Positions 8,238 through 15,820 of a DNA stretch of 64,000 bases are shown here, piece after piece. Made by a program: the position numbers and the translations under genes. The DNA is from Rhodospirillum sp. Lineage in GTDB: Bacteria; Pseudomonadota; Alphaproteobacteria; Rhodospirillales; Rhodospirillaceae. Within the stretch, counting starts at the first letter, position 1. Every line of letters begins with the position of its first letter. The stretch lies in assembly GCA_021741145.1 (NCBI GenBank), contig JAIOYK010000020.1, forward strand, positions 1-64,000, written 5' to 3'. Below the pieces are notes generated by a model that saw nothing but the letters and a program-made list of their open reading frames with translations, was not told the origin of the DNA and did no database searches.

Positions 8238-9149
8238 GTGTTATTCCTCGACTTCGATGAAGCTTGGCGGGTTTATTTAAGGGCGGGTCGGCGCTTGCCG
8301 CCCGTGCCTCCACCTCCCGAGGAGGGGACTCGGCGGGTGTCTGGTGTCCTTGAGGTCGCCGACGCTTTTGATCTGATCGTGCTGGACGCCTACGGGGTGC
8401 TCCATGAAGGGGCGGGGGCCCATGACTTCGCCCTGACGGCCTTTCAGGCCCTTCGGGAAATCGGGAAAAAGCTCTGCGTGGTCACAAATTCGGTGACCCA
8501 CGCGCCTGAAGAGGTCGCCAAACGCCTGACCGACATGGGATTTCCCATCGGCGGGCGGGACGTGATCTCCGGCCGCTCCCTATTGCCCTGGTTTCTGCGC
8601 TTCCATCGGGAGGGGCGGGGGTATGCCGTTCTTGGGTACCACCCGGACGTGGTGGCCGAGGCCTTTCCCGGTACGCGCGTGGGGTCCTTCGACCGTGATG
8701 ACCTGGACGCCGCGGCGGGCTTTATCCTGGTGGATACGAATATGTGGGCGGATGGAACGCCCGAGGAAGTGTTGTTCGAGTCCCTGACCGCCAATCCCCG
8801 TCCCATCCTTGTCTGCAATCCCGATGTCACCTGCCCCTATCAGGGGGCGCTCAGCTATGAACCGGGATTCTTTGCCTTCCGCTTGGCGGAGGCCCTGCCC
8901 GAGCTGGATATCACCTTCCTGGGCAAGCCCTATCCCGCCATCTACGACTTGGTGAGCAAACGTTTCAAGGGTATTCCCCGCGACCGGATCCTGGCCGTCG
9001 GCGACAGCCCCCATACGGATGTCCTGGGCGCCCGAGGCGCGGGAATGAAGGCGCTTTTGGTGGAAAGCGGATTGTTGCGCACCCAAGACAGCGCCCAGCG
9101 GCTGATGGAATGCGGAATCGAACCGGATTTCATCTCCGAAACGATCTAA
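8238..9149 (+). CDS. HAD-superfamily subfamily IIA hydrolase-like protein
   Basis: 303 residues starting at a GTG with a GGGGGG-type ribosome-binding site. Motif I is LDAYGVLHEG (49-58), motif II TNS (83-85), motif III GKPYP (229-233) and motif IV GDSPHTDVLGA (255-265), the order of HAD-IIA proteins with a C2B cap between motifs II and III. It matches the mostly alphaproteobacterial group described as HAD-IIA hypothetical equivalog 4 (TIGR01459), as far as I recall that model. The second Asp of the usual DxD pair is Tyr52, so phosphatase chemistry would lack its general acid. Substrate unknown. It is 23 bp downstream of valS. Confidence 0.8.
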   Translation: MLFLDFDEAWRVYLRAGRRLPPVPPPPEEGTRRVSGVLEVADAFDLIVLDAYGVLHEGAGAHDFALTAFQALREIGKKLCVVTNSVTHAPEEVAKRLTDMGFPIGGRDVISGRSLLPWFLRFHREGRGYAVLGYHPDVVAEAFPGTRVGSFDRDDLDAAAGFILVDTNMWADGTPEEVLFESLTANPRPILVCNPDVTCPYQGALSYEPGFFAFRLAEALPELDITFLGKPYPAIYDLVSKRFKGIPRDRILAVGDSPHTDVLGARGAGMKALLVESGLLRTQDSAQRLMECGIEPDFISETI

Positions 9150-9287
9150 AGATCCCGCGGAGCGCGGACCCCCCTGTCGCGCGGCGGTGCTTTCGGACCT
9201 TACGTTTGGCGTGTCGAGCAATCTTTAAGTGTAATTACCCGTCCGGCGGGCTTATACTCCGACCCGAGATTAATGGAAGGGGAAGCC

Positions 9288-9968
9288 ATGGTGGAGCGTA
9301 TGGCGGAGCGGATCGTCCGTATCCTGGGGGGCAGCGTGAACGCTTTGGTCGACGCGGTGGAGAACGCCGCGCCGGAAGCGGTGATGGAGCAGGCGATCCG
9401 GGACGTCGACTCGGTCATGGAAGAGGTGCGGCTGGATCTGGGGCGGGCCACCGCCGACCGGCATTTGGCCAGTTCCCGGCTGGCTGACTTGAATAAGCGG
9501 CACCAGGAGCTGTCCCAATCCATCGAAGAGGCGGTTGGTCTGGGGCGCGACGATCTGGCCGAGGCCGCCATCGCCCGACAGATGGACCTGGAAGCACAAA
9601 CCCCCACCCTCGAGAAATCCCTGGCCGATCTGACCGAGCAGGAAAAGGAACAGGAAGGGTACCTCTCGGCCTTGATGGCCCGTAGACGAGAGATGCGTGG
9701 GGAACTGGACCGATTCCGGGAGATCAAGGCCGCGAGATCAAAGGAGGAGGCGTCGACGGCGGGAGGCTTGACCGCGTCGGGTCTGGAAGGACGCCTCCGC
9801 GCCGCGGAAGGGGCCTTCGACCGGGCCTTGAGCCAGGGCGCGGGGGTTGGGTCGGTTGGCCATGACCCCGACACGGCGGCGAAGTTGGCCGAGTTGGAGG
9901 CTCTGTCCCGCGCCAATCGGATCCAGGAACGGCTGGCTGCCATCAAGACCACCAAGGCCTCGAGCTAG
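9288..9968 (+). CDS. PspA/IM30 (Vipp1-like) membrane-stress protein
   Basis: 226 residues, almost entirely predicted coiled coil. The sequence begins with an amphipathic segment (MVERMAERIVRILGGSVNALVDAVE) and has the PspA pattern MEQAIRDVDSVMEEVRLDLG, then long heptad-rich helices and a short Ala/Ser tail. PspA-family proteins are peripheral inner-membrane scaffolds of the ESCRT-III superfamily that bind damaged membrane. I chose ATG 9288 over ATG 9273 because GGAAGGGGAAG sits correctly before the later one. The next gene, a YqiJ-YqiK flotillin fusion, begins after 33 bp in the same frame, a PspA-flotillin pairing suggesting a joint role in membrane maintenance. No PspF/PspBC regulators are nearby. 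Confidence 0.85.
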   Translation: MVERMAERIVRILGGSVNALVDAVENAAPEAVMEQAIRDVDSVMEEVRLDLGRATADRHLASSRLADLNKRHQELSQSIEEAVGLGRDDLAEAAIARQMDLEAQTPTLEKSLADLTEQEKEQEGYLSALMARRREMRGELDRFREIKAARSKEEASTAGGLTASGLEGRLRAAEGAFDRALSQGAGVGSVGHDPDTAAKLAELEALSRANRIQERLAAIKTTKASS

Positions 9969-10001
9969 ATCACGGAATTCAACACTTGGATAGCCGACGG
10001 G

Positions 10002-12074
10002 ATGGCGCCTTTCACAGTCGCGATCGGCTTGATGCTCGTCATTGCCCTGGTGGAAGTGGTCTCTGCCTTTTTTGGGGTTGGTGTCTCCTCGGTACTGGAC
10101 AGCCTGTTGCCGGAGTCCTGGTCGGCGGGCGTGGATGTCGACTTGGATGGGGGCGGGGCACTCTCCGACCTATTGGGTTGGATCCTAATCGGTCGTGTGC
10201 CCCTCTTAATGCTTCTGATTGTCTTCCTGACGGCATTTGGTCTGTTCGGCTTTGGCATCCAAACCATTGCCCAATCCCTATTTGGTGCCCCCCTGCATGG
10301 GGCCTTGGCCTCCATTCCCGCTGTCCTTTTTTCCCTCCCCGTGGTTCGCGGGTTCGGGCGCCTGTTCCTGCGCTGGTTTCCCTCGGACCTGTCCGACGCG
10401 CCCAACCGCGAGGGGCTGATTGGGCGCGTCGCGGTGGTCTTCCGGGGGGAAGCGCGCCGAGGAAGTCCCGCGGAGGCCAAGATCAAGGCCAAGACCAAGG
10501 ATGGATCGGGTCCCACCCATTACCTGCTCGTGGAGCCGGACGGGGAGGGAACCTTCCTGGCCGGTGACGAAGTGCTCATCGTTCGACGGATCGGGACCCA
10601 TTACGCCGCGATCCCCAATCCCCATGCCACCCTGGTCGCGCTCGGTCTGGTTTTCTCGCGCCTGTACCGGCGCGCAAGCAAGGAAGTGGCCTTTGTCCGC
10701 ACCGGTTTTGGCGGTCAATTGGTGGTTCTAAATGGTGGAGCGCTCGTCTTTCCCGTGCTGCACGAGACTATTCCCGTGAACATGAACACCCTGCGACTGG
10801 AGGTGAACCGGTCCAAGCAGGCCGCGCTGATCACCCGAGACCGCATGCGGGTGGATGTGACCGCCGAGTTCTATGCCCGGGTGCAACCCATGGCCGATTC
10901 CATTTCCAATGCCGCGCAGACCTTGGGCATGCGGACCATGAACCCGGAAGCTCTGCGAGAGCTGATCGAGGGCAAGTTCGTCGATGCCTTGCGGTCCGTC
11001 GCCGCTGAAATGGCCATGAAGGATCTGCATGAGCAGCGGGTGCAATTCGTTCAGAAGGTCCAACAAGCGGTTTCCGAGGACCTGCTGAAAAACGGTTTGG
11101 AGTTGGAATCCGTCTCCTTGACCGGTCTCGATCAGACATCCAGGGAGTATTTCAATCCCGCCAACGCCTTCGACGCCGAAGGCTTGACCAAGCTGGCCGA
11201 GGAGATCGAGGAGCGGCGTAAAAAGCGCAACCTGATCGAACTGGACGCCGATGTGGAGATCCGGCGCAAGGCCCTCGAGGCTTCCCAGCGGAAACTGGAA
11301 ATCGACCGGGAAGAGGAATATGCCCGCCTGAGGCAACAGCAGGAAATCGCCGTTCGCAGGGCGGAACAGACCGCTGAAATCGCCAGCCGGGAAGCGGAAA
11401 GCAAGCAGACCGCTGAACAGGCGGCCATCGCCTCGGATGAACAGGTTCGCCGTCGGGAAGTGGCGAGGTCCCAAGCCCTCGAGGCCGCCGAGATCGAGAA
11501 GAAAAAGGCCGTGGAACTGGCCGAGCAGGACATGGCCATCGCCATCGCCGAGAGATCCCGAGCCCAATCCGAGGCCCAGGCCGCGGCCGATGAATCCCGC
11601 GCCAAGGCCGTGCGCGCCGAGGAAGAGGTGATCACTGTCCGCGAATCCCAGGGCGCCGAACGGCGCAAATTGGTGGAGCTGGTGGAGGCCCGCAAGGAAG
11701 CCGAACGCGATGCCATCTCCATCGATGTTGGCGCCAGCGCGGAGAAGGCGGCCGCGGAAGACAAGGCCGAGGCCGTGCGCATCATGGCCCAGGCCGAAGC
11801 CGACCGGGACATGATCACGGCCAAGACCCAGGCGGAGGCCGAGAAGTTGCGCGCCGCCGCCGCGGAAGTTCTCTACGCCGTGGACGCGGCTGGCCAAAGG
11901 GCGATGAACGAGTCCGCCAATACCCTGAACACCGAACAGGTCGCCATGCGGATCCGCATGGCCTTGATCGAGCGGTTACCCGAGATCATCGCCGAAAGCG
12001 TCAAGCCCATGGAGCGGATCGAAGGCATCAAAATCGTGCAGGTGGAAGGCTTGACCGGTGGCGGTGGACAGTAG
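10002..12074 (+). CDS. YqiJ-YqiK fusion: OB-fold membrane protein fused to a flotillin; ends at an in-frame amber codon
   Basis: 690 residues to the first stop. Residues 1-205 resemble E. coli YqiJ: three hydrophobic segments (about 4-26, 60-90 and 100-118) and an OB-fold/NfeD-like domain (THYLLVEPDGEGTFLAGDEVLIV, split near 172-194). From about 212 it resembles YqiK: LVALGLVFSRLYRRAS, the SPFH domain (about 230-390, including LITRDRMRVDV and NGLELESVSLTGLDQTS), then a long Glu/Ala-rich coiled coil to about 660. In E. coli these are two genes; here they are one chain. The TAG at 12072 interrupts a reading frame that continues for 61 more conserved codons. The first canonical start is ATG 10002, but 11 upstream in-frame codons also look conserved. 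Possibly a damaged gene. Confidence 0.85.
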   Translation: MAPFTVAIGLMLVIALVEVVSAFFGVGVSSVLDSLLPESWSAGVDVDLDGGGALSDLLGWILIGRVPLLMLLIVFLTAFGLFGFGIQTIAQSLFGAPLHGALASIPAVLFSLPVVRGFGRLFLRWFPSDLSDAPNREGLIGRVAVVFRGEARRGSPAEAKIKAKTKDGSGPTHYLLVEPDGEGTFLAGDEVLIVRRIGTHYAAIPNPHATLVALGLVFSRLYRRASKEVAFVRTGFGGQLVVLNGGALVFPVLHETIPVNMNTLRLEVNRSKQAALITRDRMRVDVTAEFYARVQPMADSISNAAQTLGMRTMNPEALRELIEGKFVDALRSVAAEMAMKDLHEQRVQFVQKVQQAVSEDLLKNGLELESVSLTGLDQTSREYFNPANAFDAEGLTKLAEEIEERRKKRNLIELDADVEIRRKALEASQRKLEIDREEEYARLRQQQEIAVRRAEQTAEIASREAESKQTAEQAAIASDEQVRRREVARSQALEAAEIEKKKAVELAEQDMAIAIAERSRAQSEAQAAADESRAKAVRAEEEVITVRESQGAERRKLVELVEARKEAERDAISIDVGASAEKAAAEDKAEAVRIMAQAEADRDMITAKTQAEAEKLRAAAAEVLYAVDAAGQRAMNESANTLNTEQVAMRIRMALIERLPEIIAESVKPMERIEGIKIVQVEGLTGGGGQ

Positions 12075-12260
12075 GCTCAAGGGAGCGGGGAGGGCGGGGC
12101 GACCCAGGGGAGCGGCAATTTAGCCGACCAAGTGGTCAATTCCGCCCCGCGCTATCGGGGCCAAGCGCCCCTGGTCGATTCCTTGATGCGAGAACTGGGC
12201 TTGAATGGCGGTGATATCAATGGATTGACCGCATCCGGCGCGGAACAAGGCAAGGACTGA
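12075..12260 (+). pseudogene. Detached, in-frame C-terminal segment of the flotillin
   Basis: Directly after the TAG at 12072-12074, the same frame stays open for 61 codons and ends at TGA 12258-12260. It encodes a Gly-rich linker and then GNLADQVVNSAPRYRGQAP followed by LVDSLMRELG. This strongly resembles the C-terminus of E. coli YqiK as I remember it (GGNLAEQALSAALSYRTQAPLIDSLLNEIG). The segment has no start codon or ribosome-binding site of its own. It is therefore the natural end of the flotillin, separated by a single nonsense codon, by suppressed termination or by a sequencing error. Confidence 0.8.
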
Positions 12261-12308
12261 TCGGACGCGGGCAAGGCCCACCGGGACGGGAGCCGAAATC
12301 CCCCCGCC

Positions 12309-12923
12309 CTAGTCGCTCTCTAGGCCGGGGGCCGGGGCGCCGAAGGCCGCCATGATCGTCGTGGCGCCGAGGTCCACCACTCGGTCCATGTCCGCGGCCG
12401 AGATTGGGACCCCCGACAGGACCGAGGGCCAGAAGGTCGTGGCCTTGATCAGGGCGATGAACTGGGCGGATACCATTTCGGAATCGTCGGTGACCAAGGC
12501 GCCCGAGGCCTTGGCTCCGGCGAAGAAGGCGTTGAAAATGGTCAGATGGTCCGAACAGCGGTTCAGTTCCGCGGCGAGGGTGGCGTCGCGGAGAACCTCG
12601 CCCAGGGCCATGCGCATCATGCGCATGAAGGATGCCGAGCGGATCAACCGCCCTTCGGCCTGACCCAATTCCACCAGTTGGGGCCGGAGCGGGCGGCTGG
12701 GATCGTAGGCCACGTTCAAGGTCGTGCGGGCTTCCTCCCCCGCCATGTCCACGATGGTCCGGAACAAATCTTCCTTGCTTTCGAAATGGTTATAGACCGT
12801 GCGCTTGGACACCATCGCACGGTTGGCGATGCGGTCCATGCTGGCGCCGCCGAACCCGTTTTCGAGGAATTCGGAGATGGCGGCATCAACGATCTGGCGT
12901 CTTTTGGATTCTCGGAGGGCCAT
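12309..12923 (-). CDS. TetR/AcrR-family transcriptional regulator
   Basis: 204 residues. The N-terminal helix-turn-helix spans about 26-48 (ASMDRIANRAMVSKRTVYNHF, broken here only for length) inside the usual TetR_N domain (about 8-55). The remaining all-helical part should bind a ligand and dimerise; it resembles the TetR_C domain seen in regulators with a LIRSASFMRMMRMALGEV-like second helix pair. The ATG at 12923 is chosen because MALRESKRRQIVDAA is the standard TetR start; the frame is open far upstream but that part is antisense to the ferredoxin gene. Divergent from the iorA/iorB-like genes, with two palindromes in the 165-bp gap, so it probably represses itself and them. Confidence 0.93.
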   Translation of the reverse strand: MALRESKRRQIVDAAISEFLENGFGGASMDRIANRAMVSKRTVYNHFESKEDLFRTIVDMAGEEARTTLNVAYDPSRPLRPQLVELGQAEGRLIRSASFMRMMRMALGEVLRDATLAAELNRCSDHLTIFNAFFAGAKASGALVTDDSEMVSAQFIALIKATTFWPSVLSGVPISAADMDRVVDLGATTIMAAFGAPAPGLESD

Positions 12924-12977
12924 GAGCTCGGATTTCCCCTTTCTTTCCGTAGTGGTATAGGGCCTCGGTTTGAGAAA

Positions 12978-12995
12978 GTAAACTTTGGGGTTTAC
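12978..12995. promoter_or_regulatory. Operator-like inverted repeat, proximal to the TetR gene
   Basis: GTAAAC (12978-12983) and GTTTAC (12990-12995) form a perfect inverted repeat with a 6-bp spacer. The half-site TAAAC recurs in the larger palindrome at 13013-13033, which supports one regulator binding both. Confidence 0.5.
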
Positions 12996-13012
12996 AGAGA
13001 TTTGGGTGAATG

Positions 13013-13033
13013 TAAACTGTACCGTACAGTTTA
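13013..13033. promoter_or_regulatory. 21-bp perfect palindrome, probable TetR operator
   Basis: TAAACTGTAC (13013-13022), central C, GTACAGTTTA (13024-13033). A perfect 10-bp inverted repeat in a divergent intergenic region 90 bp from the TetR start and 56 bp from the iorA-like start is the classic layout for TetR autoregulation. Confidence 0.65.
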
Positions 13034-13088
13034 TCATACTGAACCGGTCCCAAAGTGGGAACCGTGTCCCCCATGAATGAGGCGTTCC

Positions 13089-13550
13089 ATGGCGATAAAG
13101 TTCGTGCTGAACGGCCAACCGGTGTCGGTTGACCTGCCCGGCGATACCCCCCTTCTTTGGGTCCTTCGGGAAGGGATTGGCTTGACCGGGACCAAATTCG
13201 GATGTGGCGTGGCGGCCTGTGGGGCTTGCACCATCCATTTGGCGGGGGAACCCGTCCGATCCTGCCAAACACTGCTCGACGACGTGGCGGGGCAATCCGT
13301 GACAACGATTGAGGGGGTTTCGGGTCAAGCCGCCCAGGCGGTTCAGGCTGCTTGGCGGGAATTGGACGTGGTCCAATGCGGCTACTGCCAATCGGGTCAG
13401 ATCATGTCCGCGGTGGGTCTTCTGAGCACCACGCCGCGACCGACGGATGCCGAGATCGACGACAAAATGGGGGGCAATGTCTGTCGCTGCGCCACCTATC
13501 CCCGCATCCGTGCCGCGATCCATCGCGCCGCCGATATGATGGAGGGCTAA
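13089..13550 (+). CDS. iorA: (2Fe-2S)-binding small subunit, isoquinoline 1-oxidoreductase alpha type
   Basis: 153 residues carrying two [2Fe-2S] clusters. The plant-ferredoxin-like cluster uses C39, C44, C47 and C59 (GCGVAACGACTIHLAG), and the alpha-helical second cluster uses C97, C100, C132 and C134 (QCGYCQSGQ and NVCRCATY). This is the electron-transfer subunit of xanthine-dehydrogenase-family enzymes of the IorAB type. ATG 13089 is preferred to ATG 13077 because a GAGG site is correctly spaced before it. The catalytic subunit follows after 4 bp, so they are co-transcribed. The symbol reflects family, not proven substrate; aldehydes are as likely as N-heterocycles. Confidence 0.88.
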   Translation: MAIKFVLNGQPVSVDLPGDTPLLWVLREGIGLTGTKFGCGVAACGACTIHLAGEPVRSCQTLLDDVAGQSVTTIEGVSGQAAQAVQAAWRELDVVQCGYCQSGQIMSAVGLLSTTPRPTDAEIDDKMGGNVCRCATYPRIRAAIHRAADMMEG

Positions 13551-13554
13551 CGCC

Positions 13555-15747
13555 ATGACCGTTCAAACCTCCCGCCGCGGATTTCTGAAGGGGATCGCCG
13601 CCCTGTCCGGTGTCGCCCTGGTGGTCGGCTTCGACGCCAAGGGCGCGCTCGCCGCGGCACCGGTCGGCACCCTCGACCTCAACCCCTTCGTCAAGATTGA
13701 CGGAGAGGGTATTGTGACCGTTGTCCTCAAGCATTTCGAGATGGGGCAGGGGACATCAACGGGCCTCGCGACCCTGGTGGCCGAGGAACTGGACGCCGAT
13801 TGGGCCACCCTGCGCACGGAATTCGCCCCAGCCGATGGGGAAAAGTACCAGATCGTCGGGTTTGGCGTGCAGATGACCGGCGGGTCCATGTCCATCTGGA
13901 ACTCCTACATGCAGTATCGCCAGGCCGGTGCCGCGGCCCGGGCCATGCTCGTGGAGGCCGCCGCCGCCCAGTGGGGCGTGGAGCCCGAAGCGGTCACCGT
14001 CGAGAAGGGACTCCTCAAGGCCGGAGATAAATCCGCTGGCTTCGGCGCTTTCGTCGCCGCGGCCGCGGCATTGATCCCGCCCGAGAGTCCCCCCTTGAAA
14101 GACCCAGCGGCCTTCAGCCTGATCGGCAAGCCGGACTTGAAGCGGCGGGACAATACCAACAAGACGGACGGTAGCGCTGTCTTCGCCCTGGATGTCACCC
14201 TACCGGGCATGGTTCACGCGGTCATTTTGAGGCCGGATCGACCCGGCTCCGGTCTAGTTTCCTTCGATGCCTCCGGCGCCATGGGCATGGTGGGCTTCCT
14301 GGACGCCAAGGCCCTGCCCAACAAGGCCGGGGTCGCGGTCTTCGCCAGGTCCACCTGGACGGCGATCCAGGCTCGGAACGCGGTTACCGCTCAATGGGAC
14401 ACCAGCGCCGCGGAAGCCCGTTCCACCGATCGCATGGTCGAGGAGCATTTGGCCCTGGTTCGGGGCGAGCCCTCCTATCAGGTCCGCGAGGGCGGCGATC
14501 TATCCGCCACGACCGCGGCCCTATCCGGCGCGGTCCAGGTGGTGGAAGCCGAATTCACCTTTCCCCACCTGGCCCATGCGCCCATGGAACCCCTGAATTG
14601 CGTCATCGAGCCGACGGAGACCGGCGGTGTGCGGTTCCATGACGGCTGTCAGGCGCCGGGGATCACCCAAGGGGCGGTCGCCCATGTCCTGGGATTGACG
14701 CCGGACAAGGTGGAGGTGAACACAGTCTTTGCCGGAGGGTCCTTTGGTCGCCGCGCCAATCCCACCTCGGATTACCATGTGGAGGCGGCCCAAGCCTTCG
14801 CCCTGTTTGGGGGCAAGACTCCCATAAAACTGGTCTGGACCCGGGAGGACGACATTCGTGGAGGCTATTACCGTCCCATGGCGGCGCACCGGGTTAAGAT
14901 CGGCCTGGATGGGGACGGCAAGGTGGTGGGCTGGGACCACCGCCTCGCCGTGCAATCCATCATGAAGGGCACGCCCTTCGAGGCCTTCGCGGTCAAGGAC
15001 GGCGTCGACGGCACCTCGGCGGAGGGGGTGAGTGATAGCCATTACGCCATTCCCGCCCTGTCCGTTGGCCTGTCGGACTGGACCTCGCCCCTTAAGGTCC
15101 TTTGGTGGCGTTCCGTGGGGCACAGCCATACGGGATTCGCCATGGAAGTCGCCATGGACATGGCCGCCAAGGCCGCGGGCCAGGACCCGGTGGCCTTCCG
15201 TCTGGCCCTGTTGGAGGGAGACGATCCGGATCGCAAACGACTGGCTGGCGTGCTACGCCTCGTCGCCGAGAAGTCCGGATGGGAAAAACCCGCCGCTCCG
15301 GGGCGGTTCCGGGGCGTGGCCGTCCACAAATCCTTCAATACCTATGTGGCCCAGGTGGCGGAGATTTCCCGGTCCGAGAGTGGGGTCATCAAGATCGAGA
15401 AAATGACCTGCGCTGTCGATTGCGGGGTCGTTGTCAATCCGGATATCGTCAAGGCCCAGATGGAAGGCGGTATCGGCTTTGGCCTGGGGGCGGCCATGCG
15501 CAACCGGATCACCTTCACCGATGGCGCGGTGGACCAATGGAATTTCCCCGACTACGTGCCCCTGCGCATGGGCGACATCGGGGACATCGACGTTCACATC
15601 CTGTCCTCCGTCGAAGCCCCTACGGGGGTGGGAGAGCCGGGTTTGCCCCCCTCGCTGCCCGCGGTGGCCAACGCCATCGCCGCGGCCACGGGGGATTGGC
15701 CGACTCATCTGCCTTGGAGTGAGAATGGCCTATCCTTCGGGGCCTGA
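13555..15747 (+). CDS. iorB: Molybdopterin-binding large subunit, isoquinoline 1-oxidoreductase beta type
   Basis: 730 residues. A twin-arginine signal (TSRRGFLKG, residues 5-13, then a hydrophobic stretch) indicates folded export to the periplasm with IorA as passenger; tatABC lies 14 kb away. Two Ald_Xan_dh_C2-type domains follow. GGSFGRRANP (about 399-408) is the cofactor-binding loop, and GVGEPGLPP near 691-699 carries the catalytic Glu (E694) that activates the molybdenum hydroxyl/water. No FAD subunit is present, as in membrane or periplasmic IorAB and aldehyde dehydrogenases that pass electrons to cytochrome c. The convergent di-haem cytochrome gene next door fits such an electron route, but this is inference. 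Confidence 0.88.
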   Translation: MTVQTSRRGFLKGIAALSGVALVVGFDAKGALAAAPVGTLDLNPFVKIDGEGIVTVVLKHFEMGQGTSTGLATLVAEELDADWATLRTEFAPADGEKYQIVGFGVQMTGGSMSIWNSYMQYRQAGAAARAMLVEAAAAQWGVEPEAVTVEKGLLKAGDKSAGFGAFVAAAAALIPPESPPLKDPAAFSLIGKPDLKRRDNTNKTDGSAVFALDVTLPGMVHAVILRPDRPGSGLVSFDASGAMGMVGFLDAKALPNKAGVAVFARSTWTAIQARNAVTAQWDTSAAEARSTDRMVEEHLALVRGEPSYQVREGGDLSATTAALSGAVQVVEAEFTFPHLAHAPMEPLNCVIEPTETGGVRFHDGCQAPGITQGAVAHVLGLTPDKVEVNTVFAGGSFGRRANPTSDYHVEAAQAFALFGGKTPIKLVWTREDDIRGGYYRPMAAHRVKIGLDGDGKVVGWDHRLAVQSIMKGTPFEAFAVKDGVDGTSAEGVSDSHYAIPALSVGLSDWTSPLKVLWWRSVGHSHTGFAMEVAMDMAAKAAGQDPVAFRLALLEGDDPDRKRLAGVLRLVAEKSGWEKPAAPGRFRGVAVHKSFNTYVAQVAEISRSESGVIKIEKMTCAVDCGVVVNPDIVKAQMEGGIGFGLGAAMRNRITFTDGAVDQWNFPDYVPLRMGDIGDIDVHILSSVEAPTGVGEPGLPPSLPAVANAIAAATGDWPTHLPWSENGLSFGA

Positions 15748-15768
15748 ATTCCAGGAAATATAATGAAA

Positions 15769-15790
15769 GAGGGGGGCAATCGCCCCCCTC
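15769..15790. terminator. Bidirectional terminator between iorB and the peroxidase gene
   Basis: A 9-bp G/C stem (GAGGGGGGC at 15769-15777 with GCCCCCCTC at 15782-15790) around AATC, between convergent stop codons. The flanking T/A tracts are short. Confidence 0.65.
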
Positions 15791-15820
15791 TCGCATGGTA
15801 TGGGTAGGGAAGGAAATCGC

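Noticed and set aside
12924-13556. N-terminal extension of the TetR gene
   Set aside because: Antisense to iorA; the canonical TetR start is at 12923.
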